In this document: one piece after another, positions 44,613-55,086 of the stretch
Layout: each line of letters opens with the position of its first letter
How positions within the stretch are numbered: the first letter of the stretch is position 1
From: JAHRVQ01 sp029941905
Lineage (GTDB): Bacteria > Pseudomonadota > Gammaproteobacteria > Pseudomonadales > Azotimanducaceae
Direction of reading: 5' to 3'
Assembly: GCA_029941905.1 (NCBI GenBank)
Contig: JAPYTQ010000016.1
Location: 40,454-104,453, forward strand
Length of the DNA: 64,000 bases
The notes under the pieces: model-generated
Told to the model about the DNA's origin: nothing
Databases searched by the model: none
The model's input: only the letters and a program-made list of their open reading frames with translations
Translations under genes and position numbers: made by a program

Positions 44613-45165
44613 TATGAAAGATAGAATTATCCTCCATCGACGTCATCGCGAACGTGGTGTTGTACTGTTTATCAGCCTGGTTATGTTGCTGATTATCACC
44701 GTGCTTGGCATTTCTTCAGTGCAATCAACCAGCATGCAGGAGCGAATGGCTCGTAATGCGCGAGATACGAACCTGGCGTTTCAATCAGCAGAATCAGCCA
44801 TTAAAGACGCAGAAGAATTCATCGAGACGTTTACCTCACTTGCGGGGTTTCCGAACAACGCAGAAGGTCTGTATGTTGAGCCTGATTTTGGTGAACCAAG
44901 CAACTGGACCGGAGTAAATTGGGATGGCGCGACAGGCTACCGTGACGTGGGCATTACCACGATTGCCGGGGTTGCAACCCAGCCTAAATACATCGTTGAA
45001 TTCGTAAAAACAGTCGTATCCGAAGTTGACAGGCTGAATCTGGACAATATTGGTCAGAGCACCGGATTTGGTCGATCCCAGGTTTTTCGCATTACAGTAT
45101 ACGGTACAGGCGGTACCAACAATGCGCATGTTGTTATTCAAAGCACGTATGGGAAGAAATTCTGA
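44605..45165 (+). CDS. pilX: Type IV pilus minor pilin PilX
   Basis: About 186 residues. The N-terminus HRERG-VVLFISLVMLLIITVLG and the conserved SMQERMARNARDTNLAFQSA identify PilX/PilX_N. The leader has Gly before VVLFISL but no Glu5, as in other PilX. The frame opens with GTG inside pilW; ATG at 44614 right after the pilW stop is also possible. Confidence 0.9.
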   Translation: MVDMKDRIILHRRHRERGVVLFISLVMLLIITVLGISSVQSTSMQERMARNARDTNLAFQSAESAIKDAEEFIETFTSLAGFPNNAEGLYVEPDFGEPSNWTGVNWDGATGYRDVGITTIAGVATQPKYIVEFVKTVVSEVDRLNLDNIGQSTGFGRSQVFRITVYGTGGTNNAHVVIQSTYGKKF

Positions 45166-45280
45166 TCGGTTCTGCACTGCACTAACAGACGAATGGTAGC
45201 CCGCCGAAGTAGCCTTTTCTGGCGATAAACGCACTCATGGTGTAATTTAGATCCCCTTTAGTGACAAGGTCTCAGAATAC

Positions 45281-48200
45281 ATGGCAGTGAGACACTTCAG
45301 GCTGCTCATATTGTGCACTTTTTTTGCCTTAGTAAGCTCGTTTTCCGTTGCCGATGACATCAACCTTGCCGAAGACTTCGCTGGTACAGTATTACACGAT
45401 CTTGATCCGCACTGCGGAGGATCATGCGTCGATGCGGATTTGGTTATTGTTGGTACTACCGGCGATGCCGGAACTGTAAATGCGTCCATCAATGTTACGA
45501 CGGGTAATCTGGAACTAACGTCAAATGCGAATCTATCTGGTACTGAAATAGTATCGGTTGGTGACGGTGTCGGTGTGTTTGCCGTCACCGTACATGTTGT
45601 CTCTGTCAATGACCCGCCGGTCTATCTCAATACCTTTGTAACTCCCAGCCCGAATCTGAATGAGGGCGACGGTGATATCAATATTAATCTGGTAGATGCC
45701 TTCCAGGATGCGGACCTGATCAATCCCCAGGACGATTTGTTGACCTACAGATTGACAATAACCGATACGCCAGATGAATTCCTCGCAACGTTGATGATCA
45801 ATGCTTCAGGTTTTGGTGCCGGTGTCACCATTATTTCGGACGATGATGATGGATCTACCGTTCCCCGTACGCTGGTTGTGGAAACTACCAACCCGTCAAT
45901 TAGTCTTGATGTCTATGAAGACGCGCATGGGAAAGTTGATGTTACTGTTCGGGCTACAGATGCTGGTCGTCCGCCAGAAGTTCCAGCAAGCGCAATACCA
46001 CTGTTCGACGAAGGATCATTCAGTGTGACCTATGAAGGGGTCGGTGATGATACCCCGGTTGCAAAGGATGACCACTATGATGAAATCCCCGCTCTGGAAA
46101 TAAACGAAGACAGTGATGAGATTGTCTTCAACGTGATCGCCAACGATGAAACCGGCGACAGTCCAACGGTGGTGGTTAGCGTCGGAAAAACGATTGTCAC
46201 TGAGGACAATGTCATTCACACCTGGCGTACGACTTCCAGGATCTATGATCCGGAAGGGCTTGGGCAGGTAACGGCAATCAATGGCGAGGTCAGCTGTGCA
46301 TTCAATGATCCGGGTGCCGGGGTGGATTGTATTTCGACGCAAACAGCGGATACGACGGTTAATGGGGCCGCCGCAGGTATTTCAGAAATTGTTTACAAAC
46401 CCGGTGAGAACTTTAATGGTGAGGACCAGTTCGTTTATTGTATCCAGGACAGCTTTCCAGGTAATGAACTCGAACCGATCATAACAGAACCTCGCGAGGA
46501 TGATATTCGTTGCGCAACCGTCACAGTCAATGTCTTGCCAGTCAATGACCTGCCCACGGCTGACTCGGTTATTACCTATATTATGGAGTCCGGGGATGAT
46601 CTTGCCATTTCAGTTGATCAGGGGCTCCGACTGCATGTACAGGATATCGACAACACGCAGTTGGATGGTTTTGGTTGTGACCCCCTGGACTCGAACTGTA
46701 CTTCCAGTGGAGATACTCTGTATTTCAACCTGCCAAACGGAAACATCACAGAATTTGGGCAAATTGAATTGTTCACGTCCGAGGGTGCGTTTGTCTACTC
46801 ACCCGATAATGACTTCACCGGCTATGATTCTTTTGACTTTGAGGTTTGCGACCTGGACACCACGGCGGAAGTTGGGCACTGTGCAGCGGGTATTGTGACG
46901 ATACAGGTAATACCGCAGACAGGCGCAGATGATGGGTCGACCGATGGCCTGGTAGAGTTCGACTACCAATTGTCAGAATCACCCCTCGAATTGCCCGTTG
47001 GGCCAGAACCCAATTTGCTCATCGTTAATGATGATTCAGGTTCCATGGAATGGGAGGTGACAACGCAAACCGGGTCTCAGTATAGTGGCTATGAGTTGGT
47101 CACTGGTCAGGACTTTTTGTACCTGTATGAATTTAGTAAGGGGCTCTATGGAGCCTATTATGTTGCGCCGCCGGAAGTTGATTCGCCGGGATTCGGATTC
47201 TGGAGACTAAGGTCTGCCGAATATAACTCGATTTACTATGACCCCCAAACTCGTTATGACCCCTGGAAAGGGACTAATGGCGTCGGTGACCCCTATCCAC
47301 AGATTGATCCAGCCAATGCCCTGCATGAACCCAATGGCAGCCAGGAATCTGATTTGACCGTCGGGTACGACTATACCGCCCAGGGCTACAAATCGGTATT
47401 TGCCTGTACCCCAATCTGCCTTATCCGCTACTTCGGGTTCTGCATCAAGTTCGGACCAGAAGAGTGTAGCACCACGCTTCAGTTCACGAACATCGAAGTC
47501 GATGGTCTGTACATCCCAAGATATTACAACTGGATTGATCGTAACGGTGATGGTGAAATGAGTGCCGAGCCATCCCCCGCAGACCAGGCGGGGTTGAACT
47601 GCAACAATCTGGATGCCACAGCAGATGATGCAGATTGTTCCGAAGGTCAGCTGGTTGAGATAAGGAATGATGGCACCGTTTTCCCTAAAACCGTCAACCG
47701 GAGTGACTGTGCTGCAGACCCCTGCAGTTATGAAGAAGAACTCAACAATTTCGCCAACTGGTTTAGTTATTCCAGAAGACGACAGACGATAACCAAGTCA
47801 GCCATCGGCAAAGTGATTTCCGGCACAACAAATCTTCGTATTGGCTACGCAACGATTAATAAGCAGTCAGTGACGAAAGAGATTACCAATGAAGATGGTG
47901 TATCTGAAACGGTCCCCGTCGTGCCCCAGCCTATTCGTTCCATGAATACATCAACGACCTCGGGTCCGAAGAAGGATCTCCTGGATGCGATTTACCTGGC
48001 AACCACCGGGGGAGGCACCCCATTAAGGCAGGCATTGCAAGGTGCAGGTCGCCATTTCGAATGCGTCGCTGATGATATTTATGGCAGTACTATTGATTCC
48101 AGCCCGGGGGATGAAGGCTGCCCTGTCTCAGTCGCGCCTGCAGGTAATTGTCAGCAAAACTTCACGCTGCTCATCACAGATGGTTTCTGGAATGGAAACA

Positions 48201-50941
48201 AATTCAAGGGAACAGAAACATTTATCGGCGATGCAGATAGTAACAACGACACCAACTTCGATGGCGGAGCGTTTGCCGGTAGTAGTCGTAGGGATACACT
48301 TGCCGATGTTGCGATGCATTATTACGAGCGAGATTTGCACACCGGTCTGGACAACGAAGTACCGACGACAGCGATTGATCGTGATCTGGCGTCTACCATG
48401 GCCTTTGTAAACAGTAGTAACGATCTGATGCATCAGCATATGATCACCTACACCCTGGGGTTGGGTGTTCGCGGTGTTATTGGTAATGAACTGCTAAACC
48501 CGGTCCAGGATCCACCAACCTCCTATCAGGATCCTTTTGATTGGGGAGACCCGCTGGCAAGTGACGCGCGTAAGGTTGACGATGTTCAGCACGCCGCCTA
48601 CAACGGTCGGGGAATATATCTTGATGCCAGTAATGCAACCGAGTTGACCGGTCGTTTAGATCGGGCGTTTGCGCAGTTTTCAAGCGGTAGTGGATCTGCG
48701 TCCGCAGCGAGCTTCAACTCCCAGGAGATTCTGGCCAATACGCAGATTTACCGCGCCTTGTACAATACCAAGACCAACGTGGGCGACCTGGTCGCGCATA
48801 CGTTTACAACCCTGGGAGCCGGTGAACAGCTATGGAGTTCTGCTGAACTATTGGACGAAGTCTCTGCTACCAATCGTGAAATAATCACCTATAACCCGGA
48901 TAGCAAAACAGGCATCCCATTCAGACCGGAATCTTTAACATTGATTCAAAGACTCGTATTTTCAGGTGAGGAGTCGCCTGCGGATGATGCAGAAATTGCC
49001 CGACGTGTAAATTATCTGCGAGGTGATAATGCGTTTGAAAGCCCTCAGGGAGATTTGCGGGAAAGACCTGTGGTCAAGGGTCGACTCGGGGACATCATCC
49101 ATTCGAGCCCCGTCTATATTGGTGAGCCGGACCGATTGGGGCGTGACACTGCACCCTATCCCCTGAATGAAGATTCGTACACGTCATTCAAAGTTGATCC
49201 GACAGGTCTGGGTGGTCTTAGGGATGAAGTAGTTTATGTTTCGGCAAATGACGGCATGCTGCATGGCTTTCTTGTAGCCTGCCACCAGGATTCTTGCAAG
49301 GAACCAGGCAGCGAGGTGTTCGGCTATATGCCCAATAGTTTGATTCTCGGCACTTTCAGTCGAAACATTACCGAGTTGTTGAACACGTCTTATTCGCACA
49401 AATATTTTGTGGATTTATCCCCTGCACTCAATGACGTTTTTCTCGACCCTTCAGGTCTGGGCGGATCGAAAGAATGGATTACCATGTTGATGGGAGGCCA
49501 TGGTGCGGGTGCCAAAGCCTATTTTGCGTTAAATGTAACTGACCCGAATCTACTCAATGAAGCGAATGCAGGTTCTGCTGTGCTTTGGGAATTTACCGAT
49601 GAAGACGATAGCTATCCAACGGATCAGCAAGGTTTGCCCTTGACTGATGAAAATGGTTTGCAGCGCCTGGACCTGCAAATCAGCCCACAGCCCGTAAAAG
49701 ATCTTGGTTATAGCTTTAGTGTGCCGACTATGGCAATGAGCAATGTCAAAGATGGTCCGGAAGACGATGCCGAGAATGAATGGGTCGCGATTATAGGCAA
49801 TGGATACAATAGTACAGCAGGTATCGCGAAACTATTTGTTATGTTTCTCGATCGTGGTGTTGATGGATACTGGTGTCATCCTGACAAGATTCACAACGTA
49901 GGTTTGAATGGAAGTGTACCTGGGCAATGCAGTGCTTCTGAGCAGGACTTTGTCAAGCTCGATACAGGCTTTGGCACCCTGCCCGTGGTTCATGATGCGG
50001 ATGGTGAGTATCTTGGAGGTGGTTTCCCCAACGGCCTGGGTACGCCTCGTGGCATTGATGTTGATGGCAATGGCACGCTGGATTTTGCCTATGCAGGTGA
50101 TACCCAGGGTAACTTCTTCCGGTTTGACTTATCATCTGATGATTTTCACGACTGGAATGTGACTAAGATATTTAAAGCTACGTATCAGGGTGTCGATCAA
50201 CCAATTACAACACAGCCAATTGTCGCCAGACATCCTACTGAACCTGATGGGTTCATTGTCATCTTCGCAACCGGCAGCTACATCACTACACCTGACGGAT
50301 ACAGCACAGATATCCAGTCAATTTACGGTATTTGGGATGAGCTGATAGAGGATGATTTCATTGAGCCATCAGAGATAGTACAACAGAATTATACCAATGT
50401 GTTTTCAGAATCATTTGGTAACGTGCGTACCTTGTCCAACAATGCCGTGGATTATACCCCTGCAACGCCTAAAAATCCGGATGGGGGTAAAAAGGGCTGG
50501 TTCAACCACCTTGATATCGCCGCAGCGGGATCCTTAACTGGTGAACCGGAATTCCCCGGGGAGCGTGCCATAAGGAATATTCAGCTCAGGGGTGACCTGG
50601 CATTCGTTAACAGCATTATTCCGCGAAGTAATGTTAATTGTGTTGATATTGCCGGTGGCTTCGCATTGGCATTCTGTCCAGGTACTGGAGGTCTCGAATG
50701 CCTCGATGGGAACGAAATCTTTGACGTTAACAATGATGGAGAATTTGATGAAGATGACAACATCACTGGCAATCAGGTTGCCGGGATCAGGTTTGAAGAT
50801 GCGGTACCCGCAGATTCCACATTCATGCAGGACCGGCGTATCACACAATTGAGTGATGAAACGATTGTTAACATAAAGACGAATACCAACAAAGCGCCAC
50901 ATACAGGGCGCCTGTCTTGGAAGCAGTTGGATTCGTTTTAA
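45281..50941 (+). CDS. pilY1: PilY1-type pilus tip adhesin, unusually long
   Basis: 1886 residues; PAO1 PilY1 has about 1160. A signal peptide (LLILCTFFALVSSFSVA) is followed by an N-terminal extension of some 560 residues with cadherin/Ig-like units: VVSVNDPPVY (about 108), VNVLPVNDLPTADS (about 415) and PDNDFTGYDSFDFEVCD. A von Willebrand A-like part has NDDSGSM, a MIDAS DxSxS (Asp584, Ser586, Ser588), and the later GGGTPLRQALQGAGRH (about 910). The C-terminal beta-propeller (about 1240-1850) has NDGMLHGF and the calcium loop DVDGNGTLD (Asp1593-Asp1601), which corresponds to the PAO1 regulatory site. Near 1815, DVNNDGEFDEDDN is a second EF-hand-like loop. It controls pilus extension and adhesion. 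Confidence 0.93.
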   Translation: MAVRHFRLLILCTFFALVSSFSVADDINLAEDFAGTVLHDLDPHCGGSCVDADLVIVGTTGDAGTVNASINVTTGNLELTSNANLSGTEIVSVGDGVGVFAVTVHVVSVNDPPVYLNTFVTPSPNLNEGDGDININLVDAFQDADLINPQDDLLTYRLTITDTPDEFLATLMINASGFGAGVTIISDDDDGSTVPRTLVVETTNPSISLDVYEDAHGKVDVTVRATDAGRPPEVPASAIPLFDEGSFSVTYEGVGDDTPVAKDDHYDEIPALEINEDSDEIVFNVIANDETGDSPTVVVSVGKTIVTEDNVIHTWRTTSRIYDPEGLGQVTAINGEVSCAFNDPGAGVDCISTQTADTTVNGAAAGISEIVYKPGENFNGEDQFVYCIQDSFPGNELEPIITEPREDDIRCATVTVNVLPVNDLPTADSVITYIMESGDDLAISVDQGLRLHVQDIDNTQLDGFGCDPLDSNCTSSGDTLYFNLPNGNITEFGQIELFTSEGAFVYSPDNDFTGYDSFDFEVCDLDTTAEVGHCAAGIVTIQVIPQTGADDGSTDGLVEFDYQLSESPLELPVGPEPNLLIVNDDSGSMEWEVTTQTGSQYSGYELVTGQDFLYLYEFSKGLYGAYYVAPPEVDSPGFGFWRLRSAEYNSIYYDPQTRYDPWKGTNGVGDPYPQIDPANALHEPNGSQESDLTVGYDYTAQGYKSVFACTPICLIRYFGFCIKFGPEECSTTLQFTNIEVDGLYIPRYYNWIDRNGDGEMSAEPSPADQAGLNCNNLDATADDADCSEGQLVEIRNDGTVFPKTVNRSDCAADPCSYEEELNNFANWFSYSRRRQTITKSAIGKVISGTTNLRIGYATINKQSVTKEITNEDGVSETVPVVPQPIRSMNTSTTSGPKKDLLDAIYLATTGGGTPLRQALQGAGRHFECVADDIYGSTIDSSPGDEGCPVSVAPAGNCQQNFTLLITDGFWNGNKFKGTETFIGDADSNNDTNFDGGAFAGSSRRDTLADVAMHYYERDLHTGLDNEVPTTAIDRDLASTMAFVNSSNDLMHQHMITYTLGLGVRGVIGNELLNPVQDPPTSYQDPFDWGDPLASDARKVDDVQHAAYNGRGIYLDASNATELTGRLDRAFAQFSSGSGSASAASFNSQEILANTQIYRALYNTKTNVGDLVAHTFTTLGAGEQLWSSAELLDEVSATNREIITYNPDSKTGIPFRPESLTLIQRLVFSGEESPADDAEIARRVNYLRGDNAFESPQGDLRERPVVKGRLGDIIHSSPVYIGEPDRLGRDTAPYPLNEDSYTSFKVDPTGLGGLRDEVVYVSANDGMLHGFLVACHQDSCKEPGSEVFGYMPNSLILGTFSRNITELLNTSYSHKYFVDLSPALNDVFLDPSGLGGSKEWITMLMGGHGAGAKAYFALNVTDPNLLNEANAGSAVLWEFTDEDDSYPTDQQGLPLTDENGLQRLDLQISPQPVKDLGYSFSVPTMAMSNVKDGPEDDAENEWVAIIGNGYNSTAGIAKLFVMFLDRGVDGYWCHPDKIHNVGLNGSVPGQCSASEQDFVKLDTGFGTLPVVHDADGEYLGGGFPNGLGTPRGIDVDGNGTLDFAYAGDTQGNFFRFDLSSDDFHDWNVTKIFKATYQGVDQPITTQPIVARHPTEPDGFIVIFATGSYITTPDGYSTDIQSIYGIWDELIEDDFIEPSEIVQQNYTNVFSESFGNVRTLSNNAVDYTPATPKNPDGGKKGWFNHLDIAAAGSLTGEPEFPGERAIRNIQLRGDLAFVNSIIPRSNVNCVDIAGGFALAFCPGTGGLECLDGNEIFDVNNDGEFDEDDNITGNQVAGIRFEDAVPADSTFMQDRRITQLSDETIVNIKTNTNKAPHTGRLSWKQLDSF

Positions 50942-50955
50942 TGGAAGAGGCCAAG

Positions 50956-51303
50956 ATGAAGAGAATTACTACACTGGGTTTTCTGTGCGGCTTTATGTTC
51001 TGCAGTGTTGTAGGAGCCGAGAATCTTTCACAACATGACAGGCTGCCGGATTGGATGAAGCTGACGTCCGGTATCGTGTCTAACATCAATCTATCCCAGA
51101 GAACGTTAAATGTCGATGCGATAAGATACCTGCTGCCGTCAGCGACGGCAGCAGAGCCGCTTCAGGTCAATATGTTGGGGAGTAACTATGGTTCGCTTGA
51201 GTTACTGCAGGACGGTATGGCTGTTAGTGTTTACTATAGAAAAGCCGGAAGCTACCGCTCTGCGTTAAGAATCGTTCAGATAGAGAAAAGCTCAGAGATC
51301 TAA
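50956..51303 (+). CDS. pilY2: Small exported protein, PilY2-like
   Basis: About 115 residues. Signal peptide (ITTLGFLCGFMFCSVVGA), then a small beta domain: GIVSNINLSQRTLNVDAIRY, ELLQDGMAVSVYY, ALRIVQIEKS. Size and place directly after pilY1 match P. aeruginosa PilY2, but such short proteins diverge fast. The ATG at 50956 has GAGG five bases before it; longer starts lie inside pilY1. It overlaps the end of the convergent fimT by 4 bases. Confidence 0.68.
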   Translation: MKRITTLGFLCGFMFCSVVGAENLSQHDRLPDWMKLTSGIVSNINLSQRTLNVDAIRYLLPSATAAEPLQVNMLGSNYGSLELLQDGMAVSVYYRKAGSYRSALRIVQIEKSSEI

Positions 51304-51860
51304 CAGCGCAGTGGTTTGCCTCGTCGGTCTATCATAATCCCATCATTGTTTCGAGTGTGCACAACTCGCGCCCGACCCTGCATGTTGATGACAATTTGCC
51401 GGGCAAAATGTAAATCCCCGTCCGCTGGGCAGTAAACGAAGTTGCCATTTTGATAATTGGTATAACCGAACTCTGTCATCTGCAGGTACTTCCTGTTGCG
51501 GAAAGCCCGCCACTTAAGGGTCCCGTCAAAGTTATCGTTCCGAATTCTTTGTACGAGAAAGTCCTTGCCGTTTAGCTTTGCGTCGCGGTTGTGGTCAGCA
51601 AATAGAATCAAACCATCGTGCCACTCTCCTGTGCATTTCAGTGCTGGCCCGGTAGACGGACAGATGGTAGTCGTGATTCGAAGATTGATTGCAGCATGGC
51701 GGGTAAAATTTACCGCACCAATGATCCAGTTGACCCCGGCAGTTGCTTTACTTCGCGAATGGATTTTGACCATGGACGGAATAACCATACCCGACATTAC
51801 CGAGATAATAGCCAGCACTACCAGGACCTCTATCAGCGTCAGACCCGATCGCCTCATCAT
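51300..51860 (-). CDS. fimT: GspH/FimT-family pseudopilin (FimT-like)
   Basis: 186 residues. Leader MMRRSG before LTLIEVLVVLAIISVMSGM, with Glu5, then NWIIGAVNFTRHAAINLRIT and a cysteine pair (TICPSTGPALKCTG). PilD substrate. It lies upstream of pilR, where P. aeruginosa has fimT, and is distinct in sequence from the fimU-like gene at 42336. Some FimT proteins bind DNA during uptake; an Arg-rich C-terminus (IDRRGKPLRC) is visible here. Confidence 0.85.
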   Translation of the reverse strand: MMRRSGLTLIEVLVVLAIISVMSGMVIPSMVKIHSRSKATAGVNWIIGAVNFTRHAAINLRITTTICPSTGPALKCTGEWHDGLILFADHNRDAKLNGKDFLVQRIRNDNFDGTLKWRAFRNRKYLQMTEFGYTNYQNGNFVYCPADGDLHFARQIVINMQGRARVVHTRNNDGIMIDRRGKPLRC

Positions 51861-52023
51861 GGTTACTCTTGATCAGAATTGTTGATCAGTACTGTTGATT
51901 GGAGACAGGATAATGCAGTGCGCAAAGTGTCTATGTTGTAAGCACAAGGATTCAATCGTTGTCAGAGATTGGATTACTTTGGCGCAAGACCTTGCCTGCG
52001 CGGACTACTTACTCCAGATCGAT

Positions 52024-53463
52024 TTATTCCAGATCGAGCTTCTTTAGTCTGTAGCGTAAAGCGCGGAATGTGATGCCTAGTTTTTTCGCAGCTGCGGTCT
52101 TGTTCCAGCGAGTAGCTTCCAGTACTTCAATAATCACGCTTTTTTCGATGCCTTCCAGATAGGATTCAAGGGAGTCTACATCCTGTGGCATGGTTGTTAA
52201 CGGTTGTTCGCCCGTTTCGACGGGTGCGTCGTTAGCGGTGTGAGTATCTGTGTCGATGGCTGTTACTTCAGTTTTTAGGTCTGACGAATTGGTATCAGGC
52301 TTGTTCGTGGAGGGTTCACCAGCCGACAGACTTAAGTCAGCTGGCGTGATTATTTCGTTTTCACACAGAGTGAATGCGCGCTCAAGTATGTTCTCAAGTT
52401 CGCGGACGTTTCCAGGAAAGTGATATCCTTTCAGGGCATCCATGGCTTCTTCGCCAATCACAAGGGGTTCGGAATTGTAGTCAGCGGCAATCCGGGCCAG
52501 GAGCTCTGTTGCCAGTATTGGTATGTCATCAATTCTTTCCCGTAAGCTGGGCACCTTGAGTTCGATAACATTGATTCGATAGTAGAGATCCTGGCGAAAA
52601 CGATCCTGGCCAACCTCGGCGGAGAGATCCTTGTGGGTCGCACTCAGTATGCGCACATCGACAGTGACTTCCTGCTGGGAACCAATAGGTCGAATCGCTT
52701 TTTCCTGAATGCCGCGTAGTAGTTTTACCTGCATCGGCAACGGCAGGTCAGCAACCTCATCAAGAAACAGAGTGCCGCCGTTTGCAGCTTGGAACAAACC
52801 TTCCTTATCGCTAACTGCTCCAGTAAAACTTCCCTTTCTGTGACCAAAGAACTCACTCTCCATGAGCTCACTGGGAATTGCGCCGCAATTGACAGGAATA
52901 AACGGTGCATCGGCGTGGGGACCCTGTTCGTGGATCAATCTGGCGACAAGTTCCTTACCCGTACCTGATTCCCCGCCTATGTAAACCGGCGCCTGGCTGC
53001 GTGCGAGCTTGGCGATTTGCTTACGCAGTGCGATCATGGTGGGTGTGTTGCCGAACAAGCTTAGTTCGCTAGACACTTCTTTTGACGTATCGACTGACTC
53101 AAAGTTTAGTGCTGTATCAACCAGCTTGCGGAGTAGTTCGAGATTTACCGGCTTTGAGACAAAGTCGAATGCGCCCGCTTTCAGGGCCTCGATTGCTGAT
53201 TCCATATTGCCATGAGCGGTAATCATTGCTACGGGCATTTGCGGATATTCGTTGCTGATATGCTCGACCAGCTGGATGCCGTTGCCATCGGGTAACTTCA
53301 TATCAGTCAAACAGAAGTCGAATTCCTGTTCTTTCAAAAGCGCTATCGCAGATTTTACATCCTCTGCTGATTTAGTTTGTATTTGCATTCTACCGAGGGT
53401 AATTTCTAGCAGTTCGCGAATATCTGGTTCATCATCAACTATCAGTGCGCTCTTTTGATCCAT
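52024..53463 (-). CDS. pilR: Two-component response regulator PilR (sigma-54 activator)
   Basis: 479 residues. Receiver domain with Asp54 (TDMKLPDG), AAA+ domain with GESGTGKE (Walker A), the sigma-54 contact loop GSFTGA (one change from GAFTGA) and LFLDEVADLPL (Walker B), then a Fis-type helix-turn-helix (NKTAAAKKLGITFRALRYR). It activates the major pilin gene in Pseudomonas. I see no clear sigma-54 site before the local pilin genes. 6 bases separate it from pilS. Confidence 0.95.
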   Translation of the reverse strand: MDQKSALIVDDEPDIRELLEITLGRMQIQTKSAEDVKSAIALLKEQEFDFCLTDMKLPDGNGIQLVEHISNEYPQMPVAMITAHGNMESAIEALKAGAFDFVSKPVNLELLRKLVDTALNFESVDTSKEVSSELSLFGNTPTMIALRKQIAKLARSQAPVYIGGESGTGKELVARLIHEQGPHADAPFIPVNCGAIPSELMESEFFGHRKGSFTGAVSDKEGLFQAANGGTLFLDEVADLPLPMQVKLLRGIQEKAIRPIGSQQEVTVDVRILSATHKDLSAEVGQDRFRQDLYYRINVIELKVPSLRERIDDIPILATELLARIAADYNSEPLVIGEEAMDALKGYHFPGNVRELENILERAFTLCENEIITPADLSLSAGEPSTNKPDTNSSDLKTEVTAIDTDTHTANDAPVETGEQPLTTMPQDVDSLESYLEGIEKSVIIEVLEATRWNKTAAAKKLGITFRALRYRLKKLDLE

Positions 53464-53469
53464 TGACTG

Positions 53470-55074
53470 TTATCGCCTCACCTGTTGAATGATGGAAATC
53501 CTGAAGCAGCTGCCACCGGTATGTGCCCTTGAGTAGCTTAGTCTGGCTTTGTTGGCTTCACAAAGTTCATTCGAAAGATACAGCCCAAGCCCAGTGCCTG
53601 TGGTTTCAGTTGTGTAAAAAGGTTCGAACAGATTCGACACAAGATCTTCGTCCACACCCTGTCCAAAATCGATGACCTGAATGTAATTTTGACCTTTCTG
53701 ATCAATACCAACCCTGAGTATTAATTTCGCTTCCCTGGAGAACTTCTCACTGTATCGTAATCCGTTCTGACAGAGATTACCAAGCACTTGTGATAGGTGA
53801 AGTGGATCAAAATCCATCGTAGCTCGGTCGGGCAGGTTGTCTGTTTCTATGTCAATCCTGACCCCGTCTGGATAACCGGCAGAAAACTCATCGATAAAAT
53901 CTCGGATCCAATTGTTGATAACCAGGGGCCTGGGGTCGGCCATTTTTCGGCGTGACATTTGAAGTACGTTTTCGATTACGTGGTTCATGCGGACACAATG
54001 ATTCTGGACTATGTCGCTTAGCCGCCGATCTCCCACACTGAGATCTTCGGATTCACCCAGCAATTGGGCCGCATGGCTGATTGCGCCGAGTGGATTTCTT
54101 ATCTCGTGAGCAATGCTGGCTGACAATCGACCCAGCGCGGCCAGCTTTAATTGTTGCGCCCGTCGCTGTACTTCAGTGCTATCGTCGATGAATATCAATC
54201 TATCGACTTCATTACCGGGTGCGTTGAGGTGCGAAAAGCTCGCCAACAAATCTGGTGAATCGTCGTCTGTGTTGAAGGTGATGGTTTCCTGATGATCATC
54301 GTGGGCGTATTCGTTAATTTTCTCCATCAGTCTTTGAGGTAGCTGCTCAGGTACTTCTGAATCACCAAGGTTGGGATAGAGCAATTGAGAACCTGCTGCA
54401 TTGATAAGCTTTATCTCTCCCTGCATTGATACAACGGCCACGCCACTTCTCATCTGGTCGACGATAATCCTGTTAATTTCCTCCAGCATAAACACTTCTG
54501 ACTCGCGATTGTGTAATAGCTGTGAGACGTACTGAAAGGATATATTCGCTGTGAAGAAAACGATCCCGAGTATTCCAGCCTGGAAGAAACTACTCAGTTC
54601 GTTCAGGTCGAGAAAGAACAGGTAGAATTCTGAATAGATGGTCAGGATAAAGGCAATCGCGGGAACAACAGTTGAAACACGTCCACGAATCAAACCACCG
54701 GCGAATGTGACCGTGAATATCAGGAACAAACCCAGACCAGAGGCGACACCGCCGCTGGTTGAGATTAACAATGTAAGCCCAATGACGTCTGCAATGAGAA
54801 TAATGAAAGAAGGGGCCGGGTTTGAAATAAATTCCTCTGGAATCACCAACGGTGAAAGTCCAATAAGAATGTTTGTAAGCAGATAAACAAAGATGGTTGC
54901 TATAAACAGATCAGGATTGATGGCACCGACGAACTCGGCGAAATCTACGTTCAGGAATAAGAACAGGACGAGAAAGGCAATTAGAATACGGTAATAGTTA
55001 TAAATACGAAGAATTGTCGACCGCTGGAGGCTGTGCTGGTCTTCCAAACTGTCGTCAGTTCCGTTCCATTCCAT
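53470..55074 (-). CDS. pilS: Sensor histidine kinase PilS
   Basis: 534 residues. Six hydrophobic N-terminal helices (about 30-190), a PAS-like part, then HisKA with ASIAHEIRNPLGAISH (His323) and an HATPase domain (NLCQNGLRYS; DFGQGVDED; TETTGTGLGLYLSNEL). It phosphorylates PilR and in Pseudomonas senses pilin in the membrane. ATG start 12 bases after bamD. Confidence 0.95.
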   Translation of the reverse strand: MEWNGTDDSLEDQHSLQRSTILRIYNYYRILIAFLVLFLFLNVDFAEFVGAINPDLFIATIFVYLLTNILIGLSPLVIPEEFISNPAPSFIILIADVIGLTLLISTSGGVASGLGLFLIFTVTFAGGLIRGRVSTVVPAIAFILTIYSEFYLFFLDLNELSSFFQAGILGIVFFTANISFQYVSQLLHNRESEVFMLEEINRIIVDQMRSGVAVVSMQGEIKLINAAGSQLLYPNLGDSEVPEQLPQRLMEKINEYAHDDHQETITFNTDDDSPDLLASFSHLNAPGNEVDRLIFIDDSTEVQRRAQQLKLAALGRLSASIAHEIRNPLGAISHAAQLLGESEDLSVGDRRLSDIVQNHCVRMNHVIENVLQMSRRKMADPRPLVINNWIRDFIDEFSAGYPDGVRIDIETDNLPDRATMDFDPLHLSQVLGNLCQNGLRYSEKFSREAKLILRVGIDQKGQNYIQVIDFGQGVDEDLVSNLFEPFYTTETTGTGLGLYLSNELCEANKARLSYSRAHTGGSCFRISIIQQVRR

Positions 55075-55086
55075 CTTTTTGAGTGC

